Below are positions 16,116 to 24,429 of a DNA stretch of 47,500 nt, piece after piece. Made by a program: the position numbers and the translations under genes. The notes below the pieces were generated by a model. It was not told the DNA's origin and did not search any database. It saw only the letters and a program-made list of their open reading frames with translations. Position 1 is the stretch's first letter. Every line of letters starts with the position of its first letter. The stretch spans positions 1 to 47,500 of the forward strand of contig CACLHJ010000002.1 of assembly GCA_902606645.1 (NCBI GenBank), in the 5' to 3' direction. This DNA is from an uncultured Pelagibacteraceae bacterium. GTDB lineage: Bacteria > Pseudomonadota > Alphaproteobacteria > Pelagibacterales > Pelagibacteraceae.

Positions 16116-17840
16116 TTAATTATCTTCTTCTTTTTTCTTTAAGTCCTCAGATAAAGATGAAAATGGTAAGTTTTTACCTGATCCCTCTGACCCATATTTT
16201 TCTAAAGCTTCTTTTTTTTCAATTTCCTCAAGTAATTTTATGCTTAATACTACTTTTCTTTTACTAACATCTAGATCAGCTATCGCACAATCAAGTTTTT
16301 CTCCACCTGTCCATCTACTAGGCCTTGCATCGGCTGCATTGATAGCAATTGCATTTTTTTTAATTTGAAAGTCCATCTCACAACCTTCAGGTCTTACCAT
16401 TAAACCTTTGTTATCAGTTGATATAACTTTTACCGTAATCGTTTGATTTTTTGTTTTATCTTTAAAAAAATCAAAAGGATCTGCTTGTGTTTGTCTTAAT
16501 CCAACTCTAATTTTCTGTTCCGAAGATTTTATTTCTAGAACCATTACCTTAATTTTATCACCCTTCTTATATTTCTCTAATTCATCTTCCCCATTATTTA
16601 AGTAAGTTAAGTCATTGCAGTGCAAAAAAGCATCTACATCTAAATTCTCAATTTTAACAAACAATGAGTACTCATTTTTATTAACAATTTCACCTTCAAC
16701 AATTGTATTTACAGGAAATTTTTTCTCAAAAGTTTCAAAAGGGTTTTCTTGAGTTAATCTATGAGAAATAGCTACTCTTCTTTTATCTTTATCTATTTCA
16801 GTAATTACACAGTCTATTTCATCACCAATTTTAAACATTTTTTTTGCAGAAACGTTTTTCTTTGTCCAGCTAAGTTCACTCGAATGTAAGAGAGTAGTCA
16901 GGCCTGGCTCTAATTCACAAAAAGCTCCAAAGTCCATCAATTTAACAACTTTAACTTTATAGATTTTATTAAGTTCATAATTTTCAATATGTTCGAAAGG
17001 ATCTGGTGATAATTGTTTTACTGAACATCCAACTTGTAATTTTTCTTTATCAACACTTATGACTTTTAGATCATGCTTTTCACCAATATTAAATACCTCA
17101 TCAGGATGGTTAACTCTTGAGTAAGATATTTCCTGAAGATGAACCAGTACATCTAATTCTCCATTAACATTAAAAAAGCAACCAAAAGAACTATAACCTT
17201 TTACTTCAGCACCTTTAATAATGTCACCTACTTTAAATTTTTCAATAATTTTAGCTTTATCTTCTTTTTTAAATGATGAAATAATTTCTCTTCTTGAAAC
17301 GCAAGCGTTACCTCGAATTTTATCAAGTTTTATTAGTGCGAATTTTTGTGGCTCATTCATTAGGTGACTAATATCTTTTAAAGGTTTGTCTGATATCTGA
17401 CTACCTGGCAAGAACATGAGTGAACCAGTATCAATATGTTCAACGATGCAACCCCCTTTACATTTAGAGGTAATTTTACCCATAATAGGTTCGTTTTTTT
17501 CGTACGCTTCAACTAATTTATCCCAACCTTTTATTTTTTGTGCTTTAGAAGCTGAAACTAATACTTCTCCATTTTTATCCTCAATTTTCTCTAATAAAAC
17601 AGATATAGTCTCTCCAATTTTAATTTTCTCGGATAAGCCCATGCTTTTTAATTCATTTATATCAAGTACTGGTTCTGACTTTAAACCTTCAACAAAAACA
17701 AAAACAAATTTTTCAGTAATTTTATTTATTTTACCTTCTATAATTTTTCCTTCTTCTATTTGGATTTTTGAAAGCTGGCTATTAAGTAATTTTTCGAATT
17801 CTTGAGAGGCTGGATTTGATAAATCTTTATAAATTTCCAT
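16116..17840 (-). CDS. rpsA: 30S ribosomal protein S1
   Basis: S1 binds mRNA leaders and helps the ribosome initiate, especially on transcripts with weak Shine-Dalgarno sequences, which appear common here. The 574 residues hold the usual six S1 (OB-fold) repeats; the clearest are VKGYSSFGCFFNVNGELDVL (about 213-232), VVKLMDFGAFCELEPG and the GEIVNKNEYSLFVKIE repeat. Length and repeat number are standard. The ATG shares a base with the cmk stop, as in the cmk-rpsA pair of other proteobacteria. The C-terminus ends in a charged KKKEEDN tail. Confidence 0.97.
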   Translation of the reverse strand: MEIYKDLSNPASQEFEKLLNSQLSKIQIEEGKIIEGKINKITEKFVFVFVEGLKSEPVLDINELKSMGLSEKIKIGETISVLLEKIEDKNGEVLVSASKAQKIKGWDKLVEAYEKNEPIMGKITSKCKGGCIVEHIDTGSLMFLPGSQISDKPLKDISHLMNEPQKFALIKLDKIRGNACVSRREIISSFKKEDKAKIIEKFKVGDIIKGAEVKGYSSFGCFFNVNGELDVLVHLQEISYSRVNHPDEVFNIGEKHDLKVISVDKEKLQVGCSVKQLSPDPFEHIENYELNKIYKVKVVKLMDFGAFCELEPGLTTLLHSSELSWTKKNVSAKKMFKIGDEIDCVITEIDKDKRRVAISHRLTQENPFETFEKKFPVNTIVEGEIVNKNEYSLFVKIENLDVDAFLHCNDLTYLNNGEDELEKYKKGDKIKVMVLEIKSSEQKIRVGLRQTQADPFDFFKDKTKNQTITVKVISTDNKGLMVRPEGCEMDFQIKKNAIAINAADARPSRWTGGEKLDCAIADLDVSKRKVVLSIKLLEEIEKKEALEKYGSEGSGKNLPFSSLSEDLKKKEEDN

Positions 17841-18517
17841 TAAATAATTATTTTCTTATCTATTATTTTTTTTATATTTAAAAAACAACGTCTTATACTT
17901 AGGTTGGTTGTGTTTAGCAAGATGCTATCCTTTGTTTTTTTAAGGGGAGAAATCTTTCGATTTGTGTCACTTTTGTCACGTTTTTTGACACTTTTTAACA
18001 CTTCTCGATAAGAAATATTCTTATTTTTGGCTTTTAGCTCCTTATATCTTCTTAGCGCTCTAGTTTTTAAATTGGCAGTTATAAATAGTTTTACATCAGC
18101 GTCAGGCACAATAACTGAACAGATATCCCTTCCATCCAAACATGATCCAGCGTATTTTTTTGGGGGGCAATAAGCACATTTTAATTGAAACGCATGAACT
18201 AATTTTCTTATTTTTTTATCTTTGGCGATTATTGATGCAACTGTTGCAACTTTATCAGAAAGTAGTTTTTTATTTTTTAAATCTTTTATTTTCAATTTAC
18301 TTATTTTCTTTTTTAAATATACATAATCAAATTTATAAGGTTCATTAATTTTAATATTTGCAACATATCTGTAAACCCTACCAGTATCTAACTGTAGTAA
18401 ATTATAATGTTTGGATATTAATCTTGCTTGAGTTCCTGCACCCGCAGCAGCAGGGGAGTCTATTGCAACTTTTATAATATTTTTTCTTTTAGTTATATTT
18501 TTATTTTTGTAATTCAT
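17840..18517 (-). CDS. cmk: Cytidylate kinase with a degenerate Walker A motif
   Basis: Cmk phosphorylates CMP and dCMP with ATP. The 225-residue product is placed exactly where cmk is expected (aroA-cmk-rpsA) and retains LDTGRVYR (43-50), LDGRDICSVIVPDADVK (127-143), RALRRYKEL, RDKSDTNRKISPL (180-192) and the late SILLNTTNL. The P-loop, normally GPAGSGKGT, reads SPAAAGAGT (21-29): the invariant lysine is Ala27 (codon GCA) and the first Gly is Ser. I checked this on the DNA and the frame is intact on both sides. It could be a kinase using a different residue, or one with altered activity. It overlaps aroA by 17 bases. Confidence 0.9.
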   Translation of the reverse strand: MNYKNKNITKRKNIIKVAIDSPAAAGAGTQARLISKHYNLLQLDTGRVYRYVANIKINEPYKFDYVYLKKKISKLKIKDLKNKKLLSDKVATVASIIAKDKKIRKLVHAFQLKCAYCPPKKYAGSCLDGRDICSVIVPDADVKLFITANLKTRALRRYKELKAKNKNISYREVLKSVKKRDKSDTNRKISPLKKTKDSILLNTTNLSIRRCFLNIKKIIDKKIII

Positions 18518-19820
18518 TTATTATATTCATAAAGTTTGGAAAGGAGGTATTTATTGAGTCTTTATCATGTATTGTCCAATCACCGCCAAATGATAAAGCT
18601 GCAATTACACTCGTCATAAATACTCTGTGATCTTTAAAATAATTTTTAATAGTTATTTTGTGGGATATGCTTAGATTTGGATTACCATATATTTTGATTG
18701 AACTTTTTGTTATAATATTTTTTACACCTAGATGGTTTAAAATTTTTGAACCCCATATAAGTCTTGGACTTTCTTTTTGATTTAATTCTGCCAAATTTTT
18801 AAAGTAAGAAATTCCATTAGCTTTTGCAGCAACTAGAAAAATTAATAGAAACTCGTCGATAGCACCACTGTTAAATTTTGTTGGGCAGTTAATAGATTTT
18901 AATTTTTTTGAGCTTCTGACAAAAATATCAGCATTTTTTTCTCCCTTGTAATTTTTTTGATTTTTTAAATTTATCTTAACACCCATTCTTTTTAAAATAT
19001 TTATAACTCCAGTTCTTGATGGATTAATATTTACATTCTTGATTAGAAGCTTTGAATTTTTTGTTAATGCAGTCAATACCATAAAAAACGAGCTAGAGCT
19101 TAAATCCGAAGGAATATTATAGTTTACAGGAGCTAATTTTTTTATTTTTTTTATTTCGATTAAATCATATTTTTTCTTTTCCTTAATTTTAATAGGAAGC
19201 TTTAAATATTTGCATAATAACTCAGTGTGATTTCTGCTTTTTTTTGCTTTTATATAAGTTGTTCCATCTGTCCTCATTCCTGCGAAAATAACAGAACTTT
19301 TACATTGAGCTGATCCTCTTGTTTCAATATATTTTATTGGTTTTAATTTTGGAGATCCATATATTTTTAATGGAAGATTTTTATTATTTGTAAGTTTAAA
19401 ATTTGCTCCAAATATGCTTAGCGGATCAGAAATTCTTTTGAAATCTCTTTTTGATAAACTTTTGTCACCAATTAGTCTGATTGGGTAGGGAGTATTTATT
19501 AATAATCCTAGAATAAGTCGTCCAAGAGTGCCAGAATTTTCAGCATTTATTGTAAGATTTTTCTTATATTTATAGCCATCAATACCCATTCCAGAAATTT
19601 CACAAACATCCTTGTTGAATTTTACTTTAATACCTAATTTCTTAATTGCATTGATTGCTGCCAAAACATCTTCAGACATAAGTAGGTGTTTTGACTTTGA
19701 AACTCCATTTGCTAAAGAAGCAAATAAGACCCATCTAATACTTAGGCTTTTATCTCCGCTAATATTAATTCTTTTATTAAAATCTTCAATTTTCCTCCTA
19801 ATTACTTTCGTTTCAGTCAT
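18501..19820 (-). CDS. aroA: 3-phosphoshikimate 1-carboxyvinyltransferase (EPSP synthase)
   Basis: Sixth step of the shikimate pathway, joining PEP to shikimate-3-phosphate. The 439-residue protein has the two-domain EPSPS layout. GDKSLSIR (22-29) carries the PEP/S3P-binding Lys and Arg, followed by ENSGTLGRL (94-102), GSAQCKSSVIFAGM, SRNHTELL, DLSSSSFFMVLTAL and the C-terminal DHRVFMTSVIAALS. In the NSGTLGRL loop the residue matching E. coli Pro101 is Leu. Otherwise the enzyme is divergent but complete. It starts five bases after lptB and is co-directional with cmk. Confidence 0.95.
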   Translation of the reverse strand: MTETKVIRRKIEDFNKRINISGDKSLSIRWVLFASLANGVSKSKHLLMSEDVLAAINAIKKLGIKVKFNKDVCEISGMGIDGYKYKKNLTINAENSGTLGRLILGLLINTPYPIRLIGDKSLSKRDFKRISDPLSIFGANFKLTNNKNLPLKIYGSPKLKPIKYIETRGSAQCKSSVIFAGMRTDGTTYIKAKKSRNHTELLCKYLKLPIKIKEKKKYDLIEIKKIKKLAPVNYNIPSDLSSSSFFMVLTALTKNSKLLIKNVNINPSRTGVINILKRMGVKINLKNQKNYKGEKNADIFVRSSKKLKSINCPTKFNSGAIDEFLLIFLVAAKANGISYFKNLAELNQKESPRLIWGSKILNHLGVKNIITKSSIKIYGNPNLSISHKITIKNYFKDHRVFMTSVIAALSFGGDWTIHDKDSINTSFPNFMNIINELQK

Positions 19821-19825
19821 GAATA

Positions 19826-20602
19826 TTAATTAAATTTGAAACTTTCACCAAAGTAGGCGTTCTTGGCATTTATATCATTAACTAAATTGTTAGGTGTATC
19901 TTGAGCAATTATTTTACAATTACTTAATATCATTGCAACATCTACACAAGCAAGAAGATCTCTTGCCTGATGATCGCAAATACAAATAGTAATCTGAGTT
20001 TCTTGTTGCAAATTAACAATAATTTCTTGTAACATTTTGATAGTAAGTACATCAAGTGCTGCAAAACATTCGTCTAATAATAAGACTTTAGGATCGCTCA
20101 AAAGAGAAAGAGCAATAACCAATTTCTTTTTTTGCCCACCAGATAAGAACTTTGCTTTAATTTCTTTAACATTTTCTAGCTCAAACTTAGATAGTAAATA
20201 ATTTATTTTTTCAGATCTTAAATTTTTATTATCAATAACAATTTCACTAATAGCTTTTAAATTATCATGAAGTGTTAGTTCATTAAAATATCCTCCATAC
20301 TGCGGAACGTACCCAACTTTAAATTTTTTAGTACGTAAATATATAGGATAATTTGTTACGTCCTCTTGATTTATTTTTATATGCCCACTATCTGGACTTA
20401 TAAGTCCAGTTATAAGATTGAATATTGTAGATTTACCTACACCATTTGGTCCAAGCATTCCAAAAATCTGGCCTTGGTTAATTTTAAAATTAATATTATC
20501 TAGAATTATCCTTTTACCATAAGAAAGAGTAATATTTTTAAACTCTATTATTGAATTTTTATTCTTGAATGATTTAATTCTAAATTTTTTAATAATTCCC
20601 AT
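19826..20602 (-). CDS. lptB: LPS export ABC transporter ATP-binding protein
   Basis: ATPase of the LptB2FG machine that pulls lipopolysaccharide out of the inner membrane. The 258 residues contain Walker A GPNGVGKST (51-59), Q-loop VGYVPQYGG, signature LSGGQKKKL, Walker B VLLLDECFAALD and H-loop CDHQ. The Walker B region has Cys where Pro is usual, and the signature lacks the typical LptB LSGGERRR wording. About 18 extra N-terminal residues precede the ABC domain. It follows lptC by one base; lptA is not between them. Confidence 0.9.
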   Translation of the reverse strand: MGIIKKFRIKSFKNKNSIIEFKNITLSYGKRIILDNINFKINQGQIFGMLGPNGVGKSTIFNLITGLISPDSGHIKINQEDVTNYPIYLRTKKFKVGYVPQYGGYFNELTLHDNLKAISEIVIDNKNLRSEKINYLLSKFELENVKEIKAKFLSGGQKKKLVIALSLLSDPKVLLLDECFAALDVLTIKMLQEIIVNLQQETQITICICDHQARDLLACVDVAMILSNCKIIAQDTPNNLVNDINAKNAYFGESFKFN

Positions 20603-20603
20603 G

Positions 20604-21176
20604 CTAGTTTTTACTTTTAACTTTTACTTTCTTGCTGTCTTCATACATAAATATTTTTGTATCTTTTGTTTGAATATTCATCTCCAAAACATCTGCTAAT
20701 AAAATATTCTCAGGATTTGTATAAACAATATTTTTAGATATAACCATCAAATTTCTTTCTAGTGAAAAATCTAAATATTCACCAGTTATCTTGTTAGCTA
20801 AATAATTAATTATTACATTTTTTGAAAAGATTGTATCGAAATTTTTCGTATTGTATTTTCCATATTTGGAAGTAATCACAACTTTATTTGAGTTTTTGAG
20901 ATTTATTTCAGCTCTTACATTGGTTAAGTAAATTACATCAGAATTGTTAATGTCTATTTCTCCTGTTGATGCATTGATAATATATTCATTGCCTTTAGTA
21001 TCTCTAGACAAATAGCTTACGTCCTTAATAGTATTTGATGAGAAAGACCTTTCCTCTAAAGAATTAGAATTTATTTTAATGGCATCTTTTTTTTTTAAAA
21101 AATTTGAATATATAAAGTAAGTAACAATTATAAGGATAATTATTAAAAAAAACCCCATTATTCCCTTATTTTTCAT
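20604..21176 (-). CDS. lptC: LPS export protein LptC
   Basis: Bitopic inner-membrane protein that passes LPS from LptB2FG to LptA. The 190-residue product has one N-terminal membrane helix (about residues 7-26, IMGFFLIIILIIVTYFIYS), then a periplasmic domain made of alternating beta strands, matching the LptC jelly roll: EYIINASTGEID, VIYLTNVRAEINL, KVVITSKYGKYN, and VIINYLANKITGEYLDF. The call rests on this pattern and on the kdsD-lptC-lptB order. Sequence conservation in LptC is low in general, so it could also be an LptC-like fusion of roles with the absent LptA. Confidence 0.85.
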   Translation of the reverse strand: MKNKGIMGFFLIIILIIVTYFIYSNFLKKKDAIKINSNSLEERSFSSNTIKDVSYLSRDTKGNEYIINASTGEIDINNSDVIYLTNVRAEINLKNSNKVVITSKYGKYNTKNFDTIFSKNVIINYLANKITGEYLDFSLERNLMVISKNIVYTNPENILLADVLEMNIQTKDTKIFMYEDSKKVKVKSKN

Positions 21177-22145
21177 TTATGAAATGTTTGATCCTAAGAT
21201 ATTATGTATATGAATTACTCCTATAGTTTTAAACTTATTTTTTTTTTCAAAAACACACAACGAAGTAATTTTTTTACTGTTCATTAAAGATAGAGCTTTG
21301 ACAGCTAATGCATCTTTGTTAATGCTTATAGGTTTTTTGGTCATAATTTTATGAACAGTGATTGATTGTAAATCTAATTTTTTTTGACTGTATCTTCTTA
21401 TCTGACCATCTGTAACTATTCCTGTAGTTATTTTTTTCTTATTTCTTGCTATCAATATTCCTAAATTTTTTTTACTTAATATTTTTAAAGCATCGATCAT
21501 TTTAATATTTTCATGAACAAAAGGAATTTTGTTTCCAGTTAACATTATATCTTCAACAGTTTTTAATTGCGCACCTAAACTACCCGCTGGATGTAATTTT
21601 TTAAAATCCATTTTACCAAATTTTTTGTAATTCATACTAGCAATTGCCAATGCATCTCCCAAAGCTAACTGACTTGTAGTGCTTGCTGTTGGAACAATTC
21701 CACCTGCCTCTGTAACTTTAGGAGTTAAAAGTTTAATTTCAGCCTCCTTGTATAGAATTGAATCTTTTTTGGTAACTATCCCGATTAATAAAATTCTGTT
21801 TCTTTTCGCAAATCGAATAATATTCTTAAGTTCAGTTGTTTCACCTGAATTGCTAATTAAAATTAAGATATCCTTTTTAGAAATCATCCCAAGATCTCCA
21901 TGTGAAGCTTCACTTGCAGAGAGACTAAATGATGGAGTTCCAACAGACGCAAGCGTTGCTGCTATCTTTGATGCAATTAAACCACTTTTTCCTACTCCAC
22001 ACAGTATTACCTTTGATTGACATCTACTAATTTCAATTACAGCATCGTTAAAAGAATTATTAATATTTTTTCTTAAATTTTGAAGAGCTTTAATTTCAAG
22101 ACTAATGACATTTTTGGCTATATTTATAAATTTTTTTTTAATCAT
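21177..22145 (-). CDS. kdsD: D-arabinose-5-phosphate isomerase (KdsD/KpsF family)
   Basis: Converts ribulose-5-phosphate to arabinose-5-phosphate, the precursor of KDO for LPS. The 322 residues comprise a SIS domain (about 35-175, with VILCGVGKSGLIASKIAATL, SEASHGDLGMI and ISNSGETTEL) and two CBS repeats (about 200-320), the normal family layout. KdsB, the KDO-activating enzyme, is encoded elsewhere in this window (27.2 kb). The gene is packed between rnd and lptC with overlapping or adjacent ends. Confidence 0.94.
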   Translation of the reverse strand: MIKKKFINIAKNVISLEIKALQNLRKNINNSFNDAVIEISRCQSKVILCGVGKSGLIASKIAATLASVGTPSFSLSASEASHGDLGMISKKDILILISNSGETTELKNIIRFAKRNRILLIGIVTKKDSILYKEAEIKLLTPKVTEAGGIVPTASTTSQLALGDALAIASMNYKKFGKMDFKKLHPAGSLGAQLKTVEDIMLTGNKIPFVHENIKMIDALKILSKKNLGILIARNKKKITTGIVTDGQIRRYSQKKLDLQSITVHKIMTKKPISINKDALAVKALSLMNSKKITSLCVFEKKNKFKTIGVIHIHNILGSNIS

Positions 22146-22756
22146 TAATGTGACCAGATATCATCTTTAAAAAGAGCTAAATCTAAATCAACTCTTGTTT
22201 TCAAAAATTTCAGGCAGTCTTTATACAATTGAATTCTATTTTCTCTTTCTAATATTTTTTTTAGTTCTCGGTGTATTTGGTGTAAATAAATGACATCATT
22301 TGCACAATATTTAAGTTGTGCAGGCGTTAATTCTCCACCAAAATCTGAACTTTGAAATTGTTTGCTAATATCTACATTTGCAAATTCTTTTATTAATGTT
22401 TTTAATGAGTGGTTATCAGAATATGATCTTGCAAGTTTCGAAGCTATTTTTGTATCAAGAATATTATTAGTCTCTGTTTTTAAATAATATTTGATGTGTG
22501 ACATATCTGCTCGACCATAATGAAAGATTTTAGTAATATTTTCATCTTTGAATAGCTTAACTAGATTTGGAGCAATGTAGTTATCTCTATCCAATTGTAT
22601 AATGTGAGCATCTGAGTTTCCTGAAGATATCTGTATTAAGCAAAGAGGATCTCTTCTGACATTTAGACCCATGAATTCGCCGTCAACTGCTATTGTATTG
22701 CCTAATTTCAAATCCTCTGGTAGATCATTTTTGTGAAGATGAATATTATTACTCAT
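22145..22756 (-). CDS. rnd: Ribonuclease D, short form
   Basis: 3'-5' exoribonuclease of the DEDDy group, used in tRNA 3' maturation. The 203-residue protein consists of the nuclease domain only: AVDGEFMGL (D25, E27), FHYGRADMSHI, KTLIKEFANVDI and YCANDVIYL, holding the third and fourth acidic residues with Tyr. E. coli RNase D (375) has extra HRDC domains, missing here as in many Alphaproteobacteria. The usual VDTEF motif reads VDGEF. Its start is only 16 bases from the divergent start of the NDUFA9-like gene. Confidence 0.9.
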   Translation of the reverse strand: MSNNIHLHKNDLPEDLKLGNTIAVDGEFMGLNVRRDPLCLIQISSGNSDAHIIQLDRDNYIAPNLVKLFKDENITKIFHYGRADMSHIKYYLKTETNNILDTKIASKLARSYSDNHSLKTLIKEFANVDISKQFQSSDFGGELTPAQLKYCANDVIYLHQIHRELKKILERENRIQLYKDCLKFLKTRVDLDLALFKDDIWSH

Positions 22757-22772
22757 TTTTAAACATGTATAT

Positions 22773-23759
22773 ATGAAAGCAAAAAATTGTCTAATTTTTG
22801 GTGGTAGTGGTCAAATTGGTCGAAACCTCATCAGAAAACTCACTAAGAACAACTTCAGGGTAACCGTAGTAACAAGAAATATTCATCAAAAAAGTTACAT
22901 TATCAAAACCCAAGCAAATGTTGGCTACATAGACATTGTTGAAGCCAATATTTTTGATGAAAAAAAAATAAGAGAGCTTTTTAAAAAATCTGATATTTGT
23001 GTAAATCTGATTGGCATACTATTTGAAAAAAAAAGAGGAAATACATTTAAAAATATTCATACAATTTTTCCTTCATTGTTAGCAAAACTCTCCAAAGAAT
23101 ATAATCTAAAGCATTTTATCCATTTATCAGCACTAGGTATAAATGAAGCTAAAGACTCAGCTTATGCAAATAGTAAAGTTGAAGGGGAAAATAATATTTT
23201 AAAGAATTTTCCTCTTGCAACAATATTAAGACCATCTGTAGTTTATTCTGTAGACGATAATTTTACTACAAATTTTATGACTCTTTTAAATAGAATTCCA
23301 TTTTTCCCTTTATATTACAATGGAATAACTAAGTTTTCCCCAATTCATTGTTCTGATTTAACAGACACAATTTATCATGTGATTTCAAATAATATTTATT
23401 CGAAAATTATTGAATGTGTTGGGCCAGAAGTTTTTACTTTTAAAGAAATAATAATTAAATTACTGAATTTGATTGGCAAAAAAAGAATTTTATTACCGAT
23501 GCCTTTATCTGTTGCCAAAATTACTGCAAGAATATTTGAAATAATGCCAAAACCCTTGCTTACAAGAGATCAATTAAAACTTTTAAAATACGACAACATT
23601 GTATCTGGAAAGTATAAAACCAACTCAGACATTGGTGTGCCGAGTGTAAGACATTTTGATGAGGAAGTTAAAAAATATTGCTATATGTGGAGAGAGGGTG
23701 GCCAATTTTCTACTGAAAAATACAATTCTAAAAAAAACTCAGATGTTAATTTAAGTTAA
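22773..23759 (+). CDS. NAD(P)-binding SDR-type protein, NDUFA9/complex I-associated-like
   Basis: A 328-residue atypical short-chain dehydrogenase resembling the NDUFA9 (39-kDa) accessory subunit of complex I, found in Alphaproteobacteria as a separate protein. The Rossmann motif FGGSGQIGRN (9-18) is at the N-terminus, followed by VNLIGILFE, FIHLSALGINEAKDSAYANSK (two segments) and ILRPSVVYSVDDNFTTNF. The Tyr-x3-Lys dyad of true SDRs appears as YANSK. Its exact role (complex I assembly, quinone handling or sugar-nucleotide change) cannot be decided from sequence. It converges with gcrA, with only three bases between stops. Confidence 0.85.
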   Translation: MKAKNCLIFGGSGQIGRNLIRKLTKNNFRVTVVTRNIHQKSYIIKTQANVGYIDIVEANIFDEKKIRELFKKSDICVNLIGILFEKKRGNTFKNIHTIFPSLLAKLSKEYNLKHFIHLSALGINEAKDSAYANSKVEGENNILKNFPLATILRPSVVYSVDDNFTTNFMTLLNRIPFFPLYYNGITKFSPIHCSDLTDTIYHVISNNIYSKIIECVGPEVFTFKEIIIKLLNLIGKKRILLPMPLSVAKITARIFEIMPKPLLTRDQLKLLKYDNIVSGKYKTNSDIGVPSVRHFDEEVKKYCYMWREGGQFSTEKYNSKKNSDVNLS

Positions 23760-23762
23760 AAT

Positions 23763-24257
23763 TTAAGCTGTTTGGATTTTCTTTTCTATAAATTCAGGGA
23801 CCTCTTCTTTATCAGTCGTTTCTTCTTTTTTACCTTTAGGTTGATAAGCATAAAGAAGATGTAATTTACAATACGAAAAGTCTTTCAGAGAAGTTCTGCC
23901 ACAAAAGTAAAAAGATTTTTCATCTGGATGACCAATAGGCCATTTACATGAGCTTTCATCTAACTCCTCCAATTGTTTAGGATTTTCTGGCTCAAAGTCT
24001 TTTTCAATTATTAAAGATTTGAATTTACTTTTACGACCTCTTTTATTTTTTATGTTTTTTTCTTCTAAAGAATTTTCAAAATTTTGATTTGAGGTAGCTG
24101 CTCTGGTTTTAATTTTAGCAGATAAGTTAAGTCTGTGAGCTTTTCCAATAACAGCATTTCTACTGATCCCACCAATAATTTCAGCGATCTGACTTGCAGT
24201 ACTCCCTTTTCCCCAAAGTTCTTTTAATTTTGCTACTTTTTCGTCTGTCCAGCTCAT
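23763..24257 (-). CDS. gcrA: Cell-cycle regulator GcrA
   Basis: GcrA is an alphaproteobacterial transcription factor that binds sigma-70 holoenzyme at promoters methylated by CcrM. The 164-residue protein has the signature N-terminal helix-turn-helix WTDEKVAKLKELWGKG and SRNAVIGKAHRLNLS (first 50 residues). A charged linker and a C-terminal domain with CKWPIGHPDEKSFYFCG and SYCKLHLLYAYQP follow, the usual GcrA pattern. It is the only clear transcription regulator in this window and lies alone, divergent from argD. Confidence 0.95.
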   Translation of the reverse strand: MSWTDEKVAKLKELWGKGSTASQIAEIIGGISRNAVIGKAHRLNLSAKIKTRAATSNQNFENSLEEKNIKNKRGRKSKFKSLIIEKDFEPENPKQLEELDESSCKWPIGHPDEKSFYFCGRTSLKDFSYCKLHLLYAYQPKGKKEETTDKEEVPEFIEKKIQTA

Positions 24258-24429
24258 AAATCAATATATTGTGTTAAGCTTTTATTTATTAACAATATAC
24301 TGATATTAAATTTAAATAAACAACCAAAATATCTTAGTTATCAACACATATTGGTTCAACTTATTAGATATTCATTTTCAATCATAGCTTGTATCTAATA
24401 ATTAAAATTTATAAAAACAAATTAAATTT

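Noticed and set aside
24338-24346. TTATCAACA, one base from a DnaA box, between gcrA and argD
   Set aside because: A single imperfect match in AT-rich DNA, with no cluster of boxes and no dnaA or origin-type genes nearby.
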